Below, in pieces: positions 57,306 through 64,000 of a DNA stretch of 64,000 nt (positions are counted from its first letter, which is position 1; the number at the start of each line of letters is the position of its first letter). The notes under the pieces were generated by a model. The model saw only the letters and a list, made by a program, of their open reading frames with translations, was not told where the DNA came from and ran no database searches. The DNA is from Pseudevernia furfuracea (taxonomy: Eukaryota; Ascomycota; Lecanoromycetes; Lecanorales; Parmeliaceae), in assembly GCA_022315425.1 (NCBI GenBank), contig JAIUPT010000030.1, positions 1,178,001-1,242,000 of the forward strand. Direction: 5' to 3'. The translations under genes and the position numbers were made by a program.

Positions 57306-60300
57306 TTAGTCTATTCTCCCTTGCGATTCAGAGTCATTTCCGGCTATCTTTGCCAATTGGTCTGGTAGTCTGGCTTTGGTATCCATGGATATCACCACGT
57401 CGTCCGACTCAGCATCGCTGTCACTGGCATAGCCGACCTCGTCATTGGCGTCGTGATTCTCCTCCTCCTCCTCCTCCTCCTCCTCCTCCTCCTCCTTTTG
57501 AGAAGGATTCAGCCCGGGATCTCGTGGCTCGTCCGAGCGAGCAGATAAACCCATCATCGGGTCATTCTCCATTGCTACTTCAGCGTTGTCAGAACAGTCC
57601 TCATGAGGCTTCCGAGCTAGAAGCTCCGGTGAGCTTGAAGATAAATGGTCAATCAATCCGTCGTTCGCCGGAGAGCTCCGCTCCACGCTCGTGCCCATTG
57701 ATGAATTGAATGACTTGACGCTGACGGAACTAGAGTGTATATATTCCGCTTCGGCAGACTCCTTACGTTCGCTGGACTCGCTGGACCTTCCGAAGAGCTC
57801 AAGCAATTCTCCAGGATGAGTAGTGCCCTTCGAGGTCTTCAGATAGTCACCTGAGTCTAACCTACTAGGAGCAACACGACCTCGCTTTGGTTGAGGTGCC
57901 TTGATCCCATCCAGTCTCAGTGCGGCCTCCGAACCGATTTCTCCTCGTATGGATAATGTGTCGAGTGACGCAGAAGTATTGCTCATTGCAATTTTGCCAA
58001 GAACATCCTGGAACAGCCATGGGAAACTCATCAAAGGCATAGCGGAGGGCGTCATCTCTCGTAAAGGTCTCGGTTGGCCGCCAACCATTTGGACGCGATG
58101 ACATTCTTCGACAGCTGCGGTGACTTCGCTCGCAGTGACTTCATACATGGCTGCAGCGAATGGACCAATGTGTTTGTAGTCTTTTCCTCCGGCACGCTCA
58201 TGGCATATGAGTCGAAATTGGTCCTTGAGTGCCATCGAGATCTCTCCAATCTGCTCATGGTATTTAAAGTCATTGCTCGTATTTGAGTGCTGCAACACGA
58301 AGGTCGACCAGACCTCAAACTCCGTTTTAATCTCCTGCTGCGCCATGATGCGACGCATGTGCGCATCATATTCTTCTTTGATTTCACGCGCACTCCGAAG
58401 CATGTCCTCATTGAGTGTGTAGGCCTGTAAGATTCGTTTGTCGAAAGGCACATTGAACGCTGGAACAAAATCAATGCGTTCAACTTGATCGTAAAGTTGC
58501 CCCAACACCTTTTTCGATGTATAGATCTGATGCTGTTTTTTGCCGACCTTCTCCATAAAATGAGGCCATTTCAGAGGCTTCAGGTCGCTGGTCAGCTCCG
58601 CTGGTTGACCAGTCTTGACATAGTCCACAGCCATAGAATGGAGATTGGCAAGCTTGAGACCTAATCAATAGTCAGCAATCAATCAAGTAAATAGACAGCT
58701 TCCCGAGACATACATTTTACTCCCTTCACGCCTTCTTCCAGATAGTCGGCATTTGCGGTATGGGCCTGCGCTATTGCCGGCAAGCTATCATTTTTCATAT
58801 AAGTCACAAAAAAGGTGGTCAAATCGTCAATCGAAATGTTCTCCTTGGGCTGTTCCATTGGAGGTCGAGAATAGTCCATGGCTTCATGATTCCACTCATT
58901 GGGCAACAAGTCTTGGTCCCAAATGACTAGGAAATCGTCTCCATCAAGATCGCCCCCGGAACACATACTCGCGACATCTCTGTCACCCGTTTGAGGCAGG
59001 ACCACTACGTCTTTCAGATGGTGAAGCTGTGGGACGTCCACACCGCAGACAACTCGGACATCTCCTGGATGGAGGGAAGGATTCCGAGCGAGCAGCATTG
59101 GTCCGAGCATGACTTCAGCTTTCCCATCAGAGTTTTTGGAGATCTGAACAAAAACCTGTGGTACGTATTTGGCCTTATCATCGCTGGAAGCGTCGGCTGA
59201 AGGTTTGGGAGTATCGTTGAAGTGACCTCGAAGAGTTGCAGACTCGTCCACACACCCCAAAAGGAGGGCGCCAGCACCGATCGTAATCCGTGCCTTCTCT
59301 TTCAGATATTTAATGGACCATGCTCGCCACAACTGTAAAAGAGAAGTCAAGAATGGTTCTCCCGTCTGCTGGAAACCGTCCAAGATCATGCTCGCGACTG
59401 TCAGCGTCATTTGATTGTGATCAATATCTTTCTGCAAGATAGCCAATGCCATTGTCTCATCCGTCATAGCCTGCTCGAGTCTTGACAAGTGTGTTTGCAA
59501 CTTTCGAGCAAAAATTTGATCTGGAACACCCAAATCAGACAGAATCAGTATAAGTTGACGATTGAGGTTGGCGGAAGCGTATTGAGACCAGCGGATTATC
59601 TCCAACCCCTCGTGCATCGCAGGAAATTTGTACTGGCTCTTGCGAATATGAATCTGCCTTCCGACAGAGTCTGGGGAAACAGCAAGCACGCCTTTGCAGC
59701 CGCCAACCCGAATCTGGAATACACTCGGCGGATCTTGGGAGTGTTGAAATATACCCAACTCCGACGCCGCAAGATGTGCAAGGAAGGGAGAAATTCTACC
59801 CACGCCATCGGTAAAGTTATGTCCGTTGCGGCTGATGTCCGGGATCTCGACCATAGTAGCCCGTGCACCATGTATGGCCCGTGTGGTCGAAAAGCATTGA
59901 CCAAGTCGAGAGGCATACAGCGCCACAGTCTTGATCTCTCTGAACATTCCCATCCATTGTCGAATCTTCTCTGTAGTCAAGTTTGGCAGGGGGGCAAAAA
60001 AGTATGCTCCATGTTCCCGAAACTGAGAGTTGCCGCAAGCCAGAAATTCGTATGTTCGATCGCCAATCCTGATGCCGTTGGTCAGTACTCGCTTAACGCG
60101 GGTGAACACTTCGTTCATCGTGTCCTTGTGGGTTGGATGAATCTTGCCCTGCTCCAATTAGCCTCATCCACTGTAATGTTAGGAAAACATGCCTCTGTTT
60201 TCTCTTCCGTGAATCGGACACGAAGAAATCGGTCAGCGTATTGGGAATATTGGCGTATCACACGGTTTGAAGTCTCCGCTACTGGCGTTTGGAAATAAAC

Positions 60301-62388
60301 AGTCGTTGGTGTAACCGTTGCAGAGCGAATATATGCGCAGTAAGACGGAATTTTGGTTCTGGAAAGCGAACCCGCCCCGTCTGTTGCTTGTAACAACAAC
60401 ATCGGATCGTAAATACGATTCCCGTGATTCGCAATGTACTCGAGAAGATCCTGAGCTTGTTTGTTGTCCATGTTTACGAGCATCTTGATGAAGGTTTCGC
60501 TCAAATTGTGCTCATTCAGGTAGCCTTGTGAGAGGCAAACTTCGAGTTGATACCGAACTTCAAATGCCATCCGTGGCTGGTTGGCATGGATCATCTCCTC
60601 CAAGCCGGTTCCCGTGTTGCTTCGTTTCTTGAGTGGTAGGTCGATTAGCTTCCAGACGGGGGCGTCGCGTCGCGAAATGATGTGGAAGTCAGGGAAAGGT
60701 ACAATCTCAATATTATGATCGCGTAACGCTTCACGCATTTGGTCGAACTGTGTTAGACCATTCTTCGGAATGTCAAAAACCAAACGATAGGTAGTCCATC
60801 GTCCTTAAATAGGTCAGTCACTGGGCCTTGTGTGCAAAACATTGAAGCTTACCAAGGTCGATAATCGGATTTGTCTTCCTCCAAGTCAGGGAAGATTTCT
60901 TCAGACCATTTGGCACGTATACAAGATCAGTCTGACGATACCACGCATCGTTGTCACCCCATGTTGTTGCTTTATCGTCGTGACTCTTCAAAGGGTCCAG
61001 CTGCTTGAAAAACTTTGGTGGTGTCTCCATTGAGATGAGCAAGATCAACTGTTTTCCCTGCCCCGCTATTCCATGAATCACCTTCAGCTGGGTGAAAGGG
61101 ATTCGGAACTGGAACAGCTCTGTCCTATCATACTTGCCTCTTTGCATGTTTGGGTCGTCAAATGTCGCTCGCGGGTCCACGATGTGTATCGGGAACTCGA
61201 CCGAGATGTGCTTGTGGAACATGTTCATGGAAAATTTAACTCCAGTCTCGTTCGGCAGCACTGTACGCATATTCATCATCGTTGTCTGATCTAACATATT
61301 GCCAAACTCCACGGACTTGGCATACATGGTCTGAGAGACGTTAGTTGGTGTAGAAGCATTAGAAGACAAGCAGCGTACCATGGTCTCCGGGTACTTGCTC
61401 TTTGAGTCAACTGGGAGGATCCATCGTTGGCGAGTCTCGTTATACACCCTGACGGATATTGTACGACCATCAGCAAGCTGTATCGAGTAACGTACACGCT
61501 CCCAGAAAGCCTTGGCCGGTGGAGGACTATGCCTTGTCAGTTGTTACGATGGCTTGACCATGGACCAAATTTTGAAGCGTACCTGAACTTGATGCTGGCT
61601 CCGCCATCCCGATAGCCTTTAGCATTTTCGTAAAGCCGAATGTGCGCAATGTGGCCTTCACGCTCGAAAGCTGCCCATAGATCACGAGTTGTGGTAATGT
61701 CTGGAAGACCGCAGACTTTGATGAACAGATATTCCCTTGTAGCCCAATCCTTCTGAAATCTATGGTTGCGAGTCATCATCGCGGATGAAGAATATGAAGA
61801 GCTACTCGGAAGCTGTGGCAGTGGATGCTGGAAGGCGCTATTGGGCCGACTGTGCGAGCCTGACTGGTTGTAGAAACCATTGGCTATAGCGCTAAAGGGT
61901 GTTGGATTCTGAGGATACGAAGACTGTGATGGGAGCAGAACCAGAGGCTGAGGTGCAGCCTTTTGCGGTGCCGATGATTGGGATGTGGAGCTCAAGCTGC
62001 TAGAAGAGTTCGAGGCATCCGATGGATTGAGTAGAGGTGCAGATGACTTGAAAGACATCTCGTTTGTCTGGTTCTCTGCTTTGACGACTTCGGATACTGC
62101 TTTGGTTTCTTGCTGCTTGGCGGATTTTTCCAGCAGAAATCTGTGCTTGGCTGCTTTGATACTCTGGTTGCATCTACGTCCTCGTAGGCTGCGTGAAGAT
62201 GAAGCTTTGACTGACTTCTTCACATTTCGTAATTGTTGTGATGGAGGTAGATTCACTTCGGTAGGGGTGTGGTCGAGGGAGCGAGAAGAGGAAGAGGTTG
62301 AACTGAGCGAGGTTTGTTGTTGTTGATCTGAGTCCGAATCCGCCATTAAGTCTTTAGCGTCCTTTTCTAGCGGCTTTCTCCTGTCCAT
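57306..62388 (-). CDS. Cellular RNA-dependent RNA polymerase (RNA silencing)
   Basis: Six exons are inferred (62388-61583, 61526-61379, 61330-60853, 60803-60193, 60148-58714, 58660-57306), giving 1610 residues. The catalytic motif CSGGDLDGDDF lies near residue 1080, the DxDGD box of eukaryotic RdRPs; DTMNEVFTRVKRVLTNGI, GNSQFREHGAYFFAP, DGVGRISPFLA and CLKLANLHSMAVDYVKTG are further family blocks. The first 270 residues are Ser-rich and disordered, followed by an RRM-like segment (EYLFIKVCGLPDITTTRDLW). The last 300 are acidic and Ser-rich. Exon 4 to exon 5 uses a GC donor (GCATGT) and a GAGCAG acceptor. Such enzymes make double-stranded RNA for quelling-type silencing. The true start may lie in an upstream exon. 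Confidence 0.85.
57459..57495. repeat. Coding (TCC/GAG)12 microsatellite
   Basis: About twelve TCC units on the forward strand encode a run of glutamates in the acidic C-terminus of the RdRP. It should vary in length among strains. Confidence 0.85.
60149..60192 (-). other. GC-AG intron in the RdRP gene
   Basis: The coding frame breaks here. A 44-nt intron from GCATGT to GAGCAG restores it (EEKTE-GKIHPTHKDTMN). A possible branch CTAAT lies 12 nt before the acceptor. With a GAG acceptor three bases earlier, one Gln is added. Confidence 0.7.
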
Positions 62389-63547
62389 GCTAGGAAACTG
62401 CACTGCAATGGTGCTATCTTTGGACTCGGGGGAATCACAAACTTGAGGTAATGATAGTTCGACTGGGTCACTTATGTTGTTATTACAGCCAATAACTAAC
62501 CCAAGGCTGTTCACAACCGTGGACAACACCTTTGTGTCGCCCAACACGTAGAGGCACCAGACTCTATGTTCAAGTACAAGAGAGCGTCAGGAGCGGTGTC
62601 AAAATCTTATGAGTATAAAGTGATGAGAGAGGTAATAAAAGAAGAGGTGGAGGCGATTGTGAACAGAAGACAGAGCAGCTGTTTTTGGCTCGAAAAGACG
62701 GATCCTTGGCCCGATCTATCGGTGTTGAAGTCGAATAGGTCGAAGGAGTCTTGGAGGCGAGTTGGCAATAGCAGAAGATCTGACCTTGATCTTGGTCAAT
62801 GCGAGCAGGAACCTTTGCTCATTGCAACTACTCAACACGCATAGAGTCTTAGCTGAATCAATTCTACCAGTTTGCTGTCCTAGCAGTCCTTGGTGGCCTG
62901 TTTCACTAGAAGGCTTCGTGTTGATGATCAAAATCTGTGTGGTATTCAGTATGCAGGAAGGATGGTAGGATAGATGATGAGGGCAATAAAAATACACCAG
63001 GAAGCCCAATGCCAAGGATCAGAGATTCACTAGAGGAAGTGAATGATTCCAGGTCCCTATTATGTGTTAAGATTTATTCACAATTCTGCCAGTCTTCATA
63101 GCCTTCACATCCTTCAAAGGCGATTGCGAGGTTTATAGAATGAATAAATCTCATGCACGGAGGGAGCAACTATGTCGTGGCAGGCTAGGCTGTTAGCAAA
63201 TATGGATGGAAAGCAAACAAAGGACTCTTTCAATCATACAGGTTTGGGCACTTTTTCAGGCACGCAGGGGCCCGCTATGCCACCACCCGATCGGAAACAC
63301 TTGGCGTCCCTCAAACACGGCCGTGACAAACAGCCAATCATAACATGATTTGGCACACCATCAAATGTTAAAGGTCAAAAGACCATACAGAATCATTTCA
63401 TGTTGAATGGATACGGATCGTACCAGCAATCCCCCCACAAGAAGTGGGGAAACACTAAAGTTCAGCACCGCTGCTACACCTAGTGAATCCAAATAGCATG
63501 CCTCAACGTCCAGTACAATGAAGATGGTTAAGTGTTACATGACCGTA
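62389..63547. other. RdRP 5' region and spacer
   Basis: The RdRP frame stays open upstream of 62388 to about 62580 and TTTCCTAG just before the ATG could be an acceptor, so a missing first exon is possible. The 63.0-63.5 kb part is spacer. Confidence 0.4.
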
Positions 63548-64000
63548 TCAGAACTCCGTGGTCGTTTCATCGTAACTATGTCTTGGCAATTTTCTGCCCA
63601 GCGCGGAAAGCTGTTGCTGATCGGTGCTTGTGAAAATGTCTCCTCCGCCAAAGGACTCTTCATCTGAGTCAGATTTCTGAGGTGCTTGGTCATTTTCTGT
63701 GGGTGAAACCCCAGCTCCGTCAGTTTTGGGCGTAGGATGTTCTCGACATTTTAGTTTCTTTGGTGTTGCAAGACCCGGACCTTGCGTTGATCCGAGGTCA
63801 GCCAGCGGTACTCTCCCAACTCTCATAGTGCTGGGCCGGTGCTCTTTCGATGCAGTGATAGGTATCAAGTTTTTTGTTGCACGGGTCGTCGGAGTTCTAG
63901 AGTCTTGGTGTCGCTTGATGCGCTTAGGTGCTCTGCTAGAAGCGCTGGAATGAGGGGAACGAAACGACTTGGCGACTGGCAGATCTGGACTAATCGCATC
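63548..64000 (-). CDS. C-terminus of an unknown protein, runs off the window
   Basis: The reverse frame is open from the window edge to a stop at 63548, about 150 codons. The sequence is polar, Ser/Pro/Lys/Arg rich (SPHSSASSRAPKRIKRHQ, TMRVGRVPLADLG), with a Ser/Asp/Glu stretch and a tail FGGGDIFTSTDQQQLSALG. I do not recognise the family; it looks like a disordered nuclear protein tail. The start is outside the window. Confidence 0.5.
   Translation of the reverse strand, partial: DAISPDLPVAKSFRSPHSSASSRAPKRIKRHQDSRTPTTRATKNLIPITASKEHRPSTMRVGRVPLADLGSTQGPGLATPKKLKCREHPTPKTDGAGVSPTENDQAPQKSDSDEESFGGGDIFTSTDQQQLSALGRKLPRHSYDETTTEF

Noticed and set aside
57215..57709. Forward 164-codon frame with a proline run
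   Set aside because: It is antisense to the RdRP C-terminus; the Pro run is only the complement of the GAG microsatellite.

Overview
The window is nuclear DNA of a filamentous ascomycete (Pezizomycotina). The class cannot be fixed from the sequence alone. The evidence is about 27 intact or partial protein genes in 64 kb on both strands, short spliceosomal introns (mostly 41-166 nt) with GTRNGT-like donors and CTRAC-like branch sites, and families typical of moulds: a WSC-domain sensor, a fungal rhodopsin-fold (PTH11-like) membrane protein, a long-tailed annexin, a septin with long disordered segments, a TOK potassium channel and a cellular RNA-dependent RNA polymerase. No rRNA, tRNA, CRISPR array or large transposon was seen.

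Layout. 1.6-4.1 kb: a small multi-pass membrane protein facing an SCS3/FIT2 lipid phosphatase. 4.5-7.0 kb: an RS-rich splicing-type protein divergent from the kinetochore protein FTA4. 7.5-12.6 kb: a TRF-like telobox telomere protein divergent from the Golgi cation transporter GDT1. 13-18 kb: a decayed reductase pseudogene, a two-zinc-finger gene and a degenerate tandem relative of its C-terminal half. 19-28 kb: a WSC sensor, an MFS transporter and a rhodopsin-fold protein separated by long gene-poor stretches. 28.9-36 kb: an amino-acid permease pseudogene, GPI2, a secreted NTF2-like protein, a small novel gene and a septin. 36.7-46 kb: a secreted VPS62-like protein, an annexin, a TOK channel and a novel single-pass protein. 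46.7-52.3 kb: an aldo/keto reductase, a second MFS transporter, a 128-bp MITE and pantothenate kinase CAB1. 52.8-64 kb: a novel disordered protein, ribosomal protein eL37, Elongator subunit ELP6, the RdRP and the end of a gene that runs out of the window.

The genes do not form one pathway. Most are housekeeping functions (telomere, kinetochore, splicing, tRNA modification by Elongator, GPI anchors, CoA, lipid droplets, Golgi ion balance) mixed with membrane transport and surface-sensing genes. The observations most worth a second look are structural: a palindromic MITE whose TIR ends resemble a dispersed 9-mer, a GC-AG intron with a NAGNAG acceptor in the RdRP, a 4-nt first coding exon in eL37, an 18-nt exon in the VPS62-like gene, several stop-free 3n introns, a uORF that overlaps the GPI2 start, and two pseudogenes with multiple lesions. 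Exon-intron structures were inferred by eye from splice signals, frame and family expectation. Each full model listed is divisible by three.
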